Source: Deltaproteobacteria bacterium RBG_13_43_22 (GTDB taxonomy: Bacteria; Desulfobacterota; RBG-13-43-22). Taken from it: a stretch of DNA of 64,000 nt. Below the pieces are notes generated by a model. That model saw only the letters and a program-made list of their open reading frames with translations, was not told the DNA's origin and ran no database searches. Below are positions 54,081 to 64,000 of the stretch, piece after piece. The DNA is taken from the NCBI GenBank assembly GCA_001797675.1, contig MGQB01000001.1, positions 1 to 64,000 on the forward strand, given 5' to 3'. Position 1 is the first letter of the stretch; each line of letters opens with the position of its first letter. The translations under genes were made by a program, and so were the position numbers.

Positions 54081-55511
54081 ATGGCACCGGTTAAAATTTT
54101 AGTGATTGATGATGAGGTTGTGATTTGCAAAGCCTGCAGTCTTGTGCTCTCCGACAAAGATCATCAGGTGAATTTTCGAACGACGGGCAAAGCCGGGCTG
54201 GATGAAATCCGGGAAGATGGCTACGATTTGATTCTCTTAGACATAAGGCTGCCTGACCTGGATGGTATGGAGATTCTCAAAATCATCCATGCGACCAAGC
54301 CGACCCTTCAAGTAGTGGTCATGACAGGCCATTCAACTATTCAAAACGCAGTAGAAGCCATGAAATTGGGGGCCTTTGATTATCTGACCAAACCTTTTAC
54401 CGATGACCAGCTGATGATGGCGGCCAAGAATGCCGTGGAGAAAAAACGCCTGGTGGAGGAGAATTTATCCCTTCGGAAAGAACTTTTCAATCGGTTCAGT
54501 TTTGAAAACATTGTCGGGGAAGATCCGAAAATCATTCGGGTCTTCAAGCAAATCGAAAAGGTGGCTCCTACCGAGAGCACCGTGCTTCTTTACGGAGAGA
54601 GTGGAACCGGAAAAGAACTATTTGCCGGAGCTATTCATACCCATAGTCGAAGGGCTTTCCGGCAAATCATACCTGTGGACTGCAGTGCCCTTTCACCCAA
54701 CCTTCTGGAAAGCGAACTTTTCGGTCATGTTAAAGGGGCTTTTACCGGAGCCATTCGCGACAAGGAAGGCCTCTTTGAAGTGGCCAACGGCGGGACTCTT
54801 TTTATGGATGATGTGACCAATCTGGATCTCGAAATTCAAGCCAAACTGTTGCGGGTTCTGGAGAGTGGTGAATTTAAACCGGTAGGGACAAGCCGTTTTA
54901 AAAAAACCGACATCCGAATTATTGCCGCCACCAACCGGGACCTCAAAAAAATGGTGGAAGAGGGAAAGTTCAGAGAGGATCTCTATTACCGTTTGAACGT
55001 ATTTCCCATTGATATTCCCCCCCTTCGGGAAAGAAAAGGGGATATCCCCGAGCTTGCTTACTACTTCCTAAAACTGTTTTCCCGAAAGACCGGGAAACGG
55101 ATCGAGGGATTCTCTGATGAAGTCCTGGAAGCTTTGATTCATTACGAATGGCCGGGCAATGTACGGCAACTGAAAAACGTCATTGAGCGTCTGGTCATTA
55201 TGACCGAGGACAGCACGCTGGACTCACTCTATCTTTTGGATCATCTGGAGTTTAAGCAGCCCTGGAAGGGAAACCCCATCCCCGAAACGTTGCAAGAATT
55301 AAAAGCCGTCAAGAAGCATTTTTTAGAGCAGGTCATAGGTCCCGTCGAAAAGGCCTTTCTTCTCAACGCCCTCAGGAACTCCAAGGGCAATATCACCCAG
55401 GCGGCCTGGAGGGTAGGTATGCAACGATCTAATTTTTGTGTTCTTTTAAAAAAACACCACCTTTCGCCAGATCACCTTAATAATGAAACTGGAGGAAAAA
55501 ACGTCGAATGA
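54081..55511 (+). CDS. Sigma-54-dependent response regulator (NtrC family)
   Basis: Receiver ILVIDDEVVICKACS...LILLDIRLPDLDG; GESGTGKELFAGAIHTHSRR; GAFTGA; C-term Fis-type HTH. Confidence 0.97.
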   Translation: MAPVKILVIDDEVVICKACSLVLSDKDHQVNFRTTGKAGLDEIREDGYDLILLDIRLPDLDGMEILKIIHATKPTLQVVVMTGHSTIQNAVEAMKLGAFDYLTKPFTDDQLMMAAKNAVEKKRLVEENLSLRKELFNRFSFENIVGEDPKIIRVFKQIEKVAPTESTVLLYGESGTGKELFAGAIHTHSRRAFRQIIPVDCSALSPNLLESELFGHVKGAFTGAIRDKEGLFEVANGGTLFMDDVTNLDLEIQAKLLRVLESGEFKPVGTSRFKKTDIRIIAATNRDLKKMVEEGKFREDLYYRLNVFPIDIPPLRERKGDIPELAYYFLKLFSRKTGKRIEGFSDEVLEALIHYEWPGNVRQLKNVIERLVIMTEDSTLDSLYLLDHLEFKQPWKGNPIPETLQELKAVKKHFLEQVIGPVEKAFLLNALRNSKGNITQAAWRVGMQRSNFCVLLKKHHLSPDHLNNETGGKNVE

Positions 55512-55542
55512 CCAAAGGATTCCCGGGGCTGGATAACTTCAA

Positions 55543-56727
55543 TTAAGACCGGTCAAGCAATTCTTCAAATAATTTCAGGTGCGCCCGGGCGGCGGCTTGA
55601 AAAGTTAATTGGGCGGCATAAGGCGGTCCGGCTTTTCCCAGGCGGTCTCGCAATTCCTGGTCCTCCATCAGTTGTTCCAAGGCCTGGGCCAAGTGGTGCG
55701 GGGTATTCTCTTTCAGGATAATCCCTTTATCTTTAACTAACTCCGGCATGGCTCCTAAGGGACTGCAGATTACCGGCCTACCGGCCATCATCCCTTCCAG
55801 CAAGGTGATCCCCCAGCCTTCTTCCTCCAAAGATGCCAAAACCACGATATCGGAAGCCGCATAATAAAAGGGAAGTCGGTCCCTGGAAACCAGCCCGTCA
55901 TATCGGAAATGATTTTCCAATTCATGGGCTTGAACGTATTGCTGGACCTGGTGCTGGGTCTGGTGGTCGGTAACACCCGTGGCCAGGACCAACAGGGAGG
56001 GGAATTTATTTTTTATTAGATTAACGGCCTTCAGGACATTCATAATCCCTTTATTCAACCGCAACGGGCTGGTGTAGATGACCAAGCGGCCGGAGAGACC
56101 CAATTCTTCTTTGGCTTCTTCCGGGGAAAGTTGCGGCCAATCTGCCCGATCGGCTCCGACGGGAATAACCTTAACCTTATTTTGGGGAAATCCCCTGGCA
56201 ATCAACTTCTGTTGCCAGAATTCCGAGACGGTGATCACATAAAAGCGTTTGGCCAAATGGTCCCCTATGGAATGATAAAGGGTCTGGAAGGGTTTTCGAT
56301 AAGTATCGGGATGAATCAGAAATTGATGGTAGGGGACCTGTCTGAATAAATGGAAAAGGGCCGCTACGGAAACCCGCGGGGCAAAAGGACCTTTTCGACA
56401 GAGATGGTTGACGATATTGGAAGGTCCGCCCACGGAATAAAGAATATCATAAGGCTCCTGAACCAGTTGCTTAAGTTCCGATACTGCGGCCCATCTGGAC
56501 TTCATAAAAGCTTTCAGTTGATTTCCCTGGGGCCTTTGGCCAAAGGAAAAATCAACGGGCTTGGCAATGAGGCGGAGATTGGAAGCCCAGGGAATATCCT
56601 TAGGAGGAACCAGGGTGATCAGGGTTACCTCCGCCCCCAAAGCGGACAATTCTTCAGCCACCCGGGCGATGTACCAATTACCGCCGGTGGCCAGGCCCAA
56701 GCGGTCTCCGATAAAAGCAACTTTCAT
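55543..56727 (-). CDS. Glycosyltransferase family 4 protein
   Basis: IYTSPLRLNKGIMNVLKAV...ASDIVVLASLEEEGWGITLLEGMMAGRPVICSPLGAMPELV. Confidence 0.92.
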   Translation of the reverse strand: MKVAFIGDRLGLATGGNWYIARVAEELSALGAEVTLITLVPPKDIPWASNLRLIAKPVDFSFGQRPQGNQLKAFMKSRWAAVSELKQLVQEPYDILYSVGGPSNIVNHLCRKGPFAPRVSVAALFHLFRQVPYHQFLIHPDTYRKPFQTLYHSIGDHLAKRFYVITVSEFWQQKLIARGFPQNKVKVIPVGADRADWPQLSPEEAKEELGLSGRLVIYTSPLRLNKGIMNVLKAVNLIKNKFPSLLVLATGVTDHQTQHQVQQYVQAHELENHFRYDGLVSRDRLPFYYAASDIVVLASLEEEGWGITLLEGMMAGRPVICSPLGAMPELVKDKGIILKENTPHHLAQALEQLMEDQELRDRLGKAGPPYAAQLTFQAAARAHLKLFEELLDRS

Positions 56728-56787
56728 AACCTAATGGTCCAAGGTTCAAGGTTCAAGGTTATAAGTAAATCGATAATGTCCGCTCCT

Positions 56788-57972
56788 TCAGTCTTCAGTC
56801 TTCGGTCTTCGGTCTTGCATTTCCGTTATTTTCTCAAACACCTCTAAAGTAATTTTTGCCGAAGTTTCCCAGGAAAATTTCTTGGCCTGCTCAAATCCGG
56901 CCATCCTCAATTTTTCCCTCAACCCGGGCTCACGCACCAGGCGAAGCATGGCTCCCTGCAGGTCTTCGAAACGATTCGGGTCAATCAATAAGGCTGCATC
57001 ACCCACAACTTCCGGCATGGAACTCAACCGGGAGGTGATCACCGGGCACCCACACTGCATGGCCTCCAGCAAGGGCATCCCGAACCCTTCATACCAGCTC
57101 GGATAGACCAGAAAATCTGCGGCGTTGTAAAAAAAGACCCTTTCCGGGTCTGATATATAGCCAACCCATCGGACTCGCTCTTTAAGCTTGGGACTTTCCA
57201 TTTCCTTAAAAATGGGTTCCCATTTCCAGCCCTTTTGCCCGACCAGGATCAGGTCATGGGGGATTTGATCCATTATTCCGGCAAAGGCTTTAAGCAAAAT
57301 CGGGATGTTCTTTCGCGGTTCCAGGGTCCCCAGAAACAGAATAAAGGGCCTTCTAATGTTATGGGCCGGCCAAAGGGATTTTTCCGCCTCTTGGGGGTTC
57401 ATGGATTGAAAAGCTTCCTCGGCCCCATGATAAACCACGGTGATCTTTTCCTCTGGAACCTTAAAGAGTGTCATCAGATCCTGCCGGGTGGATTGGGAAA
57501 CGGCAATAAGATGACCATATCGCCGCAACATGGCCGGGTAAACCAGACGGTCTAGGATTTTTTGCACAGTATTGAAAGCGAAAAAATGGGGGAAAAAGTA
57601 TCGGGTCAAATCATGCACGACCATGACCGAAGCCACCCCTTTGGGGATTCGAACCGGACCGTAAAGCCCGGGAGAAAACACCAGATCAAATTGAGATAAA
57701 AACTTCGGAACAACCTGAAGATTCCAACGGCTGACCCGGACCGGGGGCCGGGGAAGATCGAGGATGAGTTGTTCAAACTGTTTTTTAAAGGGCGTTTGCC
57801 CCCGGCGGTGATCGATCAGTATATAGCGATGCTCCGGGGCCTGTTGTTTCATGGCCGGAAGGACCTGATGGAGGTAATGATCCATTCCCGCCTTCTGTTC
57901 GCTGATCCCCCCGTAAATAATCCCTATTCTTAACGATCGGGCCGCCATAATAGTCTGGAAGCATAAACACAT
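56788..57972 (-). CDS. Glycosyltransferase family 4 protein
   Basis: PFILFLGTLEPRKNIPILLKAF...FLVYPSWYEGFGMPLLEAMQCGCPVITSRLSSMPEVVGDAALLIDP. Confidence 0.94.
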   Translation of the reverse strand: MCLCFQTIMAARSLRIGIIYGGISEQKAGMDHYLHQVLPAMKQQAPEHRYILIDHRRGQTPFKKQFEQLILDLPRPPVRVSRWNLQVVPKFLSQFDLVFSPGLYGPVRIPKGVASVMVVHDLTRYFFPHFFAFNTVQKILDRLVYPAMLRRYGHLIAVSQSTRQDLMTLFKVPEEKITVVYHGAEEAFQSMNPQEAEKSLWPAHNIRRPFILFLGTLEPRKNIPILLKAFAGIMDQIPHDLILVGQKGWKWEPIFKEMESPKLKERVRWVGYISDPERVFFYNAADFLVYPSWYEGFGMPLLEAMQCGCPVITSRLSSMPEVVGDAALLIDPNRFEDLQGAMLRLVREPGLREKLRMAGFEQAKKFSWETSAKITLEVFEKITEMQDRRPKTED

Positions 57973-58142
57973 AGACCGAAAAAGTCAATTTCCTTTCCTC
58001 AACCCGACTTCATTAATAACTAAGGCGAATACTCCTTAATTTCGAACTCCCTTCTCTCCGGCCTGGAAGCGGGGTCTTAGGCCTTTCTGGGCCGGAGCCC
58101 GAACTCCCCACTCCGGACTTTTTTGCCTCCAGCAAAAAACCC

Positions 58143-58170
58143 TTGACTTCCCCCCTTTTCCTCTTAATCT
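58143..58170 (+). promoter_or_regulatory. Putative sigma70 promoter
   Basis: TTGACT (58143-58148), 16-nt spacer, TAATCT (58165-58170); similar sequence repeated at 59386. Confidence 0.4.
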
Positions 58171-58372
58171 ATGAAAGGTTGAATTTGAACAGCGAGCGCA
58201 TTCCGGTCAGGCCAAAGGCCTGACTTAAAGGTTAGCGCGCGAACTTCAAAAATAGACATCTACCTTGCATGGAATCCCGCTTTTAGCGGGACTGCACCAT
58301 GGTGCGGAAGCATTCCCGCGCATTTGGTGCAGGGAGCTTCAATTTCGTTTATTCCTTGAAAAGGAGGATACC

Positions 58373-59389
58373 ATGACCATCGGATGGGCAATGATCGGCA
58401 CAGGGAGGGTCCACAGGCAGATGGCCAAGGCTATCAAGGCGGCTAAAGATACTGAATTGATTGCGGTGCTTAGTAGAGACCGTGCCAGGGCTGATACCTT
58501 TGTGGAAAAATATGGCATTGCAAAGACTTATGATTCGCTGGATGAGATGCTGCAAGATCCAAAGATAGAGGTCGTCTACATCGCCAGTCCCAATGGTCTT
58601 CATGCCCGGCAGACGATCAGAGTTGCCGAGTCGAAAAAGCACGTATTTTGTGAAAAACCCATGGCCCCTACACCAAAAGAATGCCGCTCCATGATAGAGA
58701 GCTGTAAGGCCCATGGTGTCAAGCTGGGGATCGGCCTGCAATTCCGTCAGCACCCGGCTCACATCAAAATGCGTGAAATGGTGGCTTCAGGAGAACTTGG
58801 CCGGCTGGTTTTCGCCAGTGCTCAAGTAGAAATCCTGGCCACGTGGGTACCGGGCTGGTATTATGATCCGGAGCTCTCCGGGGGGGGCGTCATGTATATG
58901 GTGGGAGTGCACCGTTTAGATCTCTTACGCTTTATCCTGGGGTGTGAAGTGGAAGAAGTCAGCGCCTTTATTGGCGAACAACCTCCGGATCGACCCTTTG
59001 AAGACACGGTGGCGGCCGTCTTAAGGTTCACCAATCAGGCCTATGGAACCATTCACTTTAGTATGAATATCCCCCAGGGAACCAGTCATTTGGAAGTGCA
59101 TGGCTCCCAGGCCTCGCTCTTCGCCATAGACACTACGAGCCAGTGGTGGGGTGGAGGTGGGGGAGAGCTGCTTATGAAAAGTGACAAAATCACGACCAGG
59201 TTCGAATTCCAGAAGACGGATCTGTATAAGGACGAGATCGAGGATTTTAACCGATGTATTAGAGAGAATCGAGAGCCCATGGCCACAGGGATGGATGGCC
59301 TGCGGAACGCGGAGATTTCTGTGGCCATGTTCGAGTCCGGTCGCCAGGGGAAGAAAATAAGCATAGAGTCTCCAGCAAAAAGCTCTTGA
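58373..59389 (+). CDS. Gfo/Idh/MocA family oxidoreductase
   Basis: IGWAMIGTGRVHRQMAKAIKAA, VVYIASPNGLHARQTIRVAESKKHVFCEKPMAPT; SD aaaggagg before ATG 58373. Confidence 0.95.
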   Translation: MTIGWAMIGTGRVHRQMAKAIKAAKDTELIAVLSRDRARADTFVEKYGIAKTYDSLDEMLQDPKIEVVYIASPNGLHARQTIRVAESKKHVFCEKPMAPTPKECRSMIESCKAHGVKLGIGLQFRQHPAHIKMREMVASGELGRLVFASAQVEILATWVPGWYYDPELSGGGVMYMVGVHRLDLLRFILGCEVEEVSAFIGEQPPDRPFEDTVAAVLRFTNQAYGTIHFSMNIPQGTSHLEVHGSQASLFAIDTTSQWWGGGGGELLMKSDKITTRFEFQKTDLYKDEIEDFNRCIRENREPMATGMDGLRNAEISVAMFESGRQGKKISIESPAKSS

Positions 59390-59511
59390 CTTCTCCCCTT
59401 TATTATTTTTATATTATCTGTGTGTCTTCAGTTTTGAACTTTTAAATGGAAGTTTTTTCGTCGAATAACGAACGCTGAACGCTTTTTTCTTAACTCCTTT
59501 TAGCTACTTAT

Positions 59512-59680
59512 CTTTGTGAAGGTTGCATTTCCTTACTTGTCGAAGTAAGCCCCCCCGGCTGGCAGGCTGGCTGAAGTGATAGCAGAGCAGTCATTCAATT
59601 TTTCGAACCGTCAAGAATTTAGTCTTTTTTAAAATATATTTAGGTGAATAAAATTGGAGAAAGAGTCAAGAGCAGACTTG
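59512..59680 (+). repeat. Dispersed repeat family B, copy 3
   Basis: gtgaaggttgcatttccttacttgtcgaagtaag...ctgaagtgatagcagagcag...exact 36-nt 3' match to copy 2. Confidence 0.8.
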
Positions 59681-59960
59681 CCCCCTTTTTTAGACCCCTT
59701 TTTCTATCGGCCCGATTATAGCCCGTGTGGGGCACTTAAGTTGGCGCTTCTTTCACGAGGCGTAACGATGGTTCATTTTTTGATTTTAAAACTCATTCAT
59801 CCAGTGAAAGGAGGTGATTTATTAGGCCATATGACGACCTGTTTGATTTCATCTAAGGTCGCTATACGGCGTGGTTTGTGGGACCGACACAGGTCCTTCC
59901 TGGTTCATTGAACATGGTCTGGTTTTAATAAATTATCCATTATCAGAGGAGGTACGAAAA

Positions 59961-61034
59961 ATGAAAAAACAGCTAAAGACTTTGATCGGAATAGGAACTG
60001 CTTTTTTATTCATTTTTTCAATTATGATGGTTCTTTCTGCTGCGTCAAGGGCTGAACTGCCCAAGGTTATGACCATCACATGCTACCCCATCGGGTCGAG
60101 TGGAACCATTCTGGCGACAGCGTTCAGCGACACTATCGAAAAGAAAACCGGCATCCGTTGTCGCCCCACCCCGGCTGATGCAGACATGGCAAGACTTCTG
60201 CCCGTAAGGAATGGCGAAGCCCAGGCAACGATTGTCACCGCCTCGACCACTTACCAAGCCAGTAATGGCCTGGAGGATTTTTCCGGTAAAATGTGGGGTC
60301 CCCAGCGGCTCCGATATGTGTTTGGCGGAAATGTCATCCAACACGGGATAGGGGTAAAAGCCAACTCCGGGATCAAGACCTGGGCCGACCTTAAGGGAAA
60401 ACGGGTGGCCGTCGGCGCCGGCGTTGGAAAATTGTCCACGCCCGGTTTTCTCGCCTACGGCGGTTTGAGCATGAAAGATGTGGTAGCGGTGCCGGCCGGC
60501 GGGTATATGCACGGCATCAAGACCGTTATGGCCGGAGGCGCGGACGCCTGTCATCTGTGTCCTTCGAGCCCCATATCCAAAGAGTGGGAATCCAATCCTT
60601 ACGGGCTGCGATACATGCCCATGAGCAAAGACGACAAAGCGGCGTGGGACCGGATGAGAAAATTCGCCTCGTTCATGGCTTCGCCCATCTGGACGACCAC
60701 CGGCGGCCTGGGAGAAGGCGGCCCCAAGTGGCTGGCGTATTACCCCTACACCATGTCCGCATACGACACGACGCCGGAAGATCAGATATACACCATCGTA
60801 AAGGTTATGGTGGAAGGCCGGGATTTGTACAAGAATGTCAAAAAGCCCGAATCCGAGCAATGGACTATAGAGGCCTCCCTGGATCTGGAAAAGCCGGTTT
60901 ATATTCCGTTTCATCCCGGTTTTATCAAATATGCCAAGGAAAAGGGGTTGTGGAAGGCCGAGCATGAGGCCTTTCAGGTCCAGATGCTGAAAGAGGAAGA
61001 AGAACGAATCAAAGCATGGAAAGCCACAAAGTAA
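59961..61034 (+). CDS. TAXI-family TRAP transporter solute-binding protein
   Basis: Signal peptide; ITCYPIGSSGTILATAFSDTIEKKTGIRCRPTPA; SD agaggaggt before ATG 59961. Confidence 0.9.
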   Translation: MKKQLKTLIGIGTAFLFIFSIMMVLSAASRAELPKVMTITCYPIGSSGTILATAFSDTIEKKTGIRCRPTPADADMARLLPVRNGEAQATIVTASTTYQASNGLEDFSGKMWGPQRLRYVFGGNVIQHGIGVKANSGIKTWADLKGKRVAVGAGVGKLSTPGFLAYGGLSMKDVVAVPAGGYMHGIKTVMAGGADACHLCPSSPISKEWESNPYGLRYMPMSKDDKAAWDRMRKFASFMASPIWTTTGGLGEGGPKWLAYYPYTMSAYDTTPEDQIYTIVKVMVEGRDLYKNVKKPESEQWTIEASLDLEKPVYIPFHPGFIKYAKEKGLWKAEHEAFQVQMLKEEEERIKAWKATK

Positions 61035-61049
61035 GGGCAGAGGTCAGCA

Positions 61050-62999
61050 ATGGAAAATTCCAATAACAGGCCTGCGCTCGAAAACCCGGAGATCAGCCGG
61101 TACCGGGAAATGTCTCCATTTGCCCGTTGGATCGGCATCTTGTTCGTCTTTGCCGGAGTTTTGGTGACCATTATCTACCTGTTTTCCATCGGCGTTACCC
61201 TCTGGGGAGAATTTGTGATCCAGACCGCATATCTTCACCTGATTCTGGCCCTATTTCTACCGCCGGTCTTTTTGTATTTTCCGGCGAATGCCAGGGCAAA
61301 GCAGAAGGTGCCATGGTATGACTATGCGCTGGCCGCTGTATGTTTTATAGCGCCGTTTTATTATTTTCTCCATGGTATGGACATCATGTACGAAAGCTGG
61401 GAGGTTTCCCCGCCGACCTTGGCATACTATTTTGGGATCATTTTTTGGGCGCTGGTGCTTGAATCGGTCCGAAGAAGTGTCGGATGGGTCCTATTTGTCC
61501 TGGTTTTGGCGTTTTCCCTCTACCCTCTATTCGCCGAGAACATGCCGAGTCTTTTCTTTGCCAAAAGCTTCGGTTTCTATCGCACCGTCGGTTATCACGC
61601 CATGGGACCGGAAGGGATGATCGGGCTCCCCACCCGGGTTCTGGGAACGCTGTTTGCCGGATTCTTGTTTTTCGGCGTGGCGCTCACCGCAACGGGCGCG
61701 GCCAAATTTTTCCTCGACACATCCCTTGCACTTTTAGGAACGGTAAGGGGCGGAACCGCGAAGGTCGCCGTTATCAGCAGTGCCATGGTCGGTTCCATCA
61801 GCGGCAGCGTGATCACCAATGTCATCACAACCGGATCTTTCACCATTCCGGCCATGAAACGCGCGGGTTACCCCAATCATTACGCAGGGGCCATCGAAAC
61901 CTGCGCATCCACCGGCGGGGTGCTGATGCCGCCCATCATGGGGGCCGCCGCCTTTGTCATGGCCTCGATTTTGGAGATACCGTATTCCCATGTGGTGTTG
62001 GCGGCCATCATCCCTTCCCTGCTCTACTATTTCGGTCTGTTTGTGCAGGTGGACGGTTACGCCGCCAAAACCGGCCTAAAAGGATTGCCCCGGGATGAGC
62101 TCCCGTCTTTCTGGCAGGCGCTTAATAAAGGATGGTTTTATATGTTTGCGTTTGTCATTTTAATATATTTTCTCTTTTTTAAGCGGCTTGAGGCCCAGGC
62201 GCCGTTTATAGCCTCGGTGGCCCTTTTGATGCTTTCACAGATTCGAAAGGAGACCCGATTCAATTGGCGCACGTTTGTCGATTTTCTGGAAAAGACATCC
62301 CGCGTGATATCCGAGATCGCCGGTATTTTGGCCGCCATTGGTCTGCTGATCGGATCGCTGCTCTTGACCGGAATGGCTCAGACCCTGTCGTCGAGCCTCA
62401 TCGAGCTGGCGCGGGGGAATCTGTATCTGCTCGTGGCCTTCGGCGCCATCGCCAGCTTCATTCTCGGTATGGGGCTGACCATAACCGCCTGTTATCTGCT
62501 GCTCGCGGTCCTTCTGGCCCCGGCCCTTGAGCAGTTGGGGCTGTATATTGTGGGCGTTCATCTGTTTTTGATGTACTGCGGAATGCTGTCGTTTATCACC
62601 CCGCCGGTGGCCATCGCCGCTTATGCGGCGGCGTCGCTTGCGGGAGCGTCTCCGATGAAGACCGGATTCCAGGCGTGTCGAATGGGCATCATCTTGTTTG
62701 TCTTGCCGTTCTTTTTTGTTTTCAACCCCGCCTTTGTGCTCCATGGCTCCACTACCGAGATAATTAACGTCGTGGGCACCGGATTTCTCGGCGTTGCCCT
62801 ATTATCCTCGGGCGTAGAAGGGTACCTTGTGATCGTCGGCCTGTTGCACGGCATCAGAAGACTGTTGTGCATTGCGGCAGGGGTGCTTCTGTTGATGCCG
62901 GGCATGACGACCAACATTGTAGGAGTTATTCTGGCTTTGATCGTCATTATGGGAAAGTTTTTTACCAAAACACCGGAATCAATCGAAGTGGAGACATAA
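61050..62999 (+). CDS. TRAP transporter fused permease (4TM+12TM)
   Basis: Multi-TM; SSAMVGSISGSVITNVITTGSFTIPAMKRAGY, GAIETCASTGGVLMPPIMGAAAFVMA. Confidence 0.95.
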   Translation: MENSNNRPALENPEISRYREMSPFARWIGILFVFAGVLVTIIYLFSIGVTLWGEFVIQTAYLHLILALFLPPVFLYFPANARAKQKVPWYDYALAAVCFIAPFYYFLHGMDIMYESWEVSPPTLAYYFGIIFWALVLESVRRSVGWVLFVLVLAFSLYPLFAENMPSLFFAKSFGFYRTVGYHAMGPEGMIGLPTRVLGTLFAGFLFFGVALTATGAAKFFLDTSLALLGTVRGGTAKVAVISSAMVGSISGSVITNVITTGSFTIPAMKRAGYPNHYAGAIETCASTGGVLMPPIMGAAAFVMASILEIPYSHVVLAAIIPSLLYYFGLFVQVDGYAAKTGLKGLPRDELPSFWQALNKGWFYMFAFVILIYFLFFKRLEAQAPFIASVALLMLSQIRKETRFNWRTFVDFLEKTSRVISEIAGILAAIGLLIGSLLLTGMAQTLSSSLIELARGNLYLLVAFGAIASFILGMGLTITACYLLLAVLLAPALEQLGLYIVGVHLFLMYCGMLSFITPPVAIAAYAAASLAGASPMKTGFQACRMGIILFVLPFFFVFNPAFVLHGSTTEIINVVGTGFLGVALLSSGVEGYLVIVGLLHGIRRLLCIAAGVLLLMPGMTTNIVGVILALIVIMGKFFTKTPESIEVET

Positions 63000-63020
63000 C
63001 CCTGGTCGACTAAACAGTTT

Positions 63021-63056
63021 ACGGGAAGGACATGTTACGGGTCCTTCCCGTTTTTT
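63021..63056 (+). terminator. Rho-independent terminator downstream of TRAP permease
   Basis: Perfect 11-bp stem ACGGGAAGGAC...GTCCTTCCCGT followed by TTTTTC. Confidence 0.93.
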
Positions 63057-63174
63057 CTTTTCCTCTCTTTTTCCAATCTTTTTTGACATTGCGACCGCTA
63101 TCCGTCAGGTACAACAACCTGAGATTCCGGGGACACATGAAATGGACAAGGGGAAAAAGGGGTCAAATTGAGTG

Positions 63175-63254
63175 AAGGGGTTACCCAATAAAAGGCCACT
63201 GTCAAGAGGAAAAGGTTGCCCGTTGCAAGAAAGTGCAATTTTTTTTTTGCAGAA
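63175..63254 (-). repeat. Dispersed repeat family A, inverted copy 3
   Basis: aaggggttacccaataaaaggccactgtcaagaggaaaaggtt...gcaagaaagtgcaa...ttgcag matches reverse complement of 2-84. Confidence 0.75.
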
Positions 63255-63931
63255 CATGGTCGTGTTTGAACGGCCTCGAGGTTTGCAACGTCTTTACCCC
63301 TGCGGTGTATTTCAGATAGGGCAGATTGCTGGCGTCGTCCTGTTGCCGCATTTGAACATTTTGCTGCATCCGTCTCTATAACTAAATTTTAGAGCGTCCC
63401 TACTATTTCATTTTACATTTCATTGAGCACTAAGAAAGGCACTAAGAAAGGCAGGGTTCTGAAACGGATCCTGCTTTTCTTACTTTTCCACCGGAAATCA
63501 TCAAATAGGATTTTCAGCTTTCTTCCCCTTGCCTTCCTTCTTGTTTTTCCTCTTGACCGTGCCTTTTCCGTTCCTAATACTCTTTCCAGCCAAAAGGAAA
63601 TTCTTATCAAATAGATTATTCAGATTCCCAGCTTCCTTTCTATGAGGAAGCCGTTGATCAGGATTTCGGGGATTCCGCAGATCCCTCGGCTGTTTGAGAT
63701 AATATCAGACCCGAAATGGAAAAGTCTTTTTAAATTTCAGGGGATGGGCTTTCCTTGTCGTCTTTTTCGACCATTTAAAGGTTAATCTTTCGCCTCTTCC
63801 CCCCATTGCCGTTTGAAGGTGCTCTATTTCCCCTTGTTTTCCGTCCTTTTTTCTCCTTGACCCTGTCTTTTGCTCATTTTATACTCTACCCACCCAAAAG
63901 CAACTTCTTATCAAAAAGGAGTGCCTTGGTC

Positions 63932-64000
63932 ATGAAGAACCATCATAAAGGTATTGATCGACGAGATTTTCTGAAATTGGCGGCCCTGGGCACGGTCTCC
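63932..64000 (+). CDS. N-terminus of a Tat-exported protein, truncated by window edge
   Basis: ATG 63932 after aaaaaggag: MKNHHKGIDRRDFLKLAALGTVS, twin-arginine signal RRDFLKLAA; absent from the ORF track because of truncation. Confidence 0.78.
   Translation, partial: MKNHHKGIDRRDFLKLAALGTVS

Noticed and set aside
60045-60965. 306-aa minus-strand ORF opposite the TAXI binding protein
   Set aside because: Antisense shadow of a clear CDS in GC-rich DNA.
63423-63614. 63-aa ORF MSTKKGTKKGRVLKRILLFL...
   Set aside because: Overlaps simple and direct repeats, has no SD and is probably chance coding.

Overview
A 64-kb chromosomal window, probably from a Desulfobacterota/deltaproteobacterium-like genome (inferred from gene content only). 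Four zones stand out. (1) 1-13 kb is a repeat-rich accessory region. It holds a three-gene operon: a RyR-domain AAA+ ATPase, a SLOG-like Rossmann protein, and a 1.7-kaa DUF4062-NACHT/STAND-WD40-TM protein. It looks like an uncharacterised nucleotide-signalling/STAND conflict system. A RAYT transposase with perfect 16-bp flanking inverted repeats follows. (2) 13-33 kb is mostly housekeeping genes on the minus strand (gmk, remA-like, yicC-like, UDP-glucose dehydrogenase, epimerase, rfaE1, mtnA, gatB, dnaX). (3) 38.5-52.3 kb is a minus-strand group-4 (Hyf/Hyc-like) membrane [NiFe]-hydrogenase operon fused to a NuoE / FdhA-like / sulfhydrogenase-type electron-input module, with a divergent GAF-kinase/NtrC pair. 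The main result is that the hydrogenase large subunit (NuoC-NuoD/HycE-like) is split in the ORF track by one in-frame TGA at 45112-45114. That TGA sits exactly at the first Cys of the L1 Ni-binding motif (ERI[TGA]GIC, expected ERxCGxC) and is followed 25 nt later by a 9-bp stem with a 5-nt loop (CGUGU) that fits a bacterial SECIS. I read it as a selenocysteine-containing group-4 hydrogenase with Sec at L1, not the L2 position known from characterised [NiFeSe] enzymes. (4) 55-64 kb has glycosyltransferases, a Gfo/Idh/MocA oxidoreductase, a TAXI-TRAP transporter and a truncated Tat-signal gene at the edge. Several dispersed repeat families were also found, including degenerate 7-nt-period tandem repeats in many intergenic regions. 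All calls come from reading the sequence; no database search was run.
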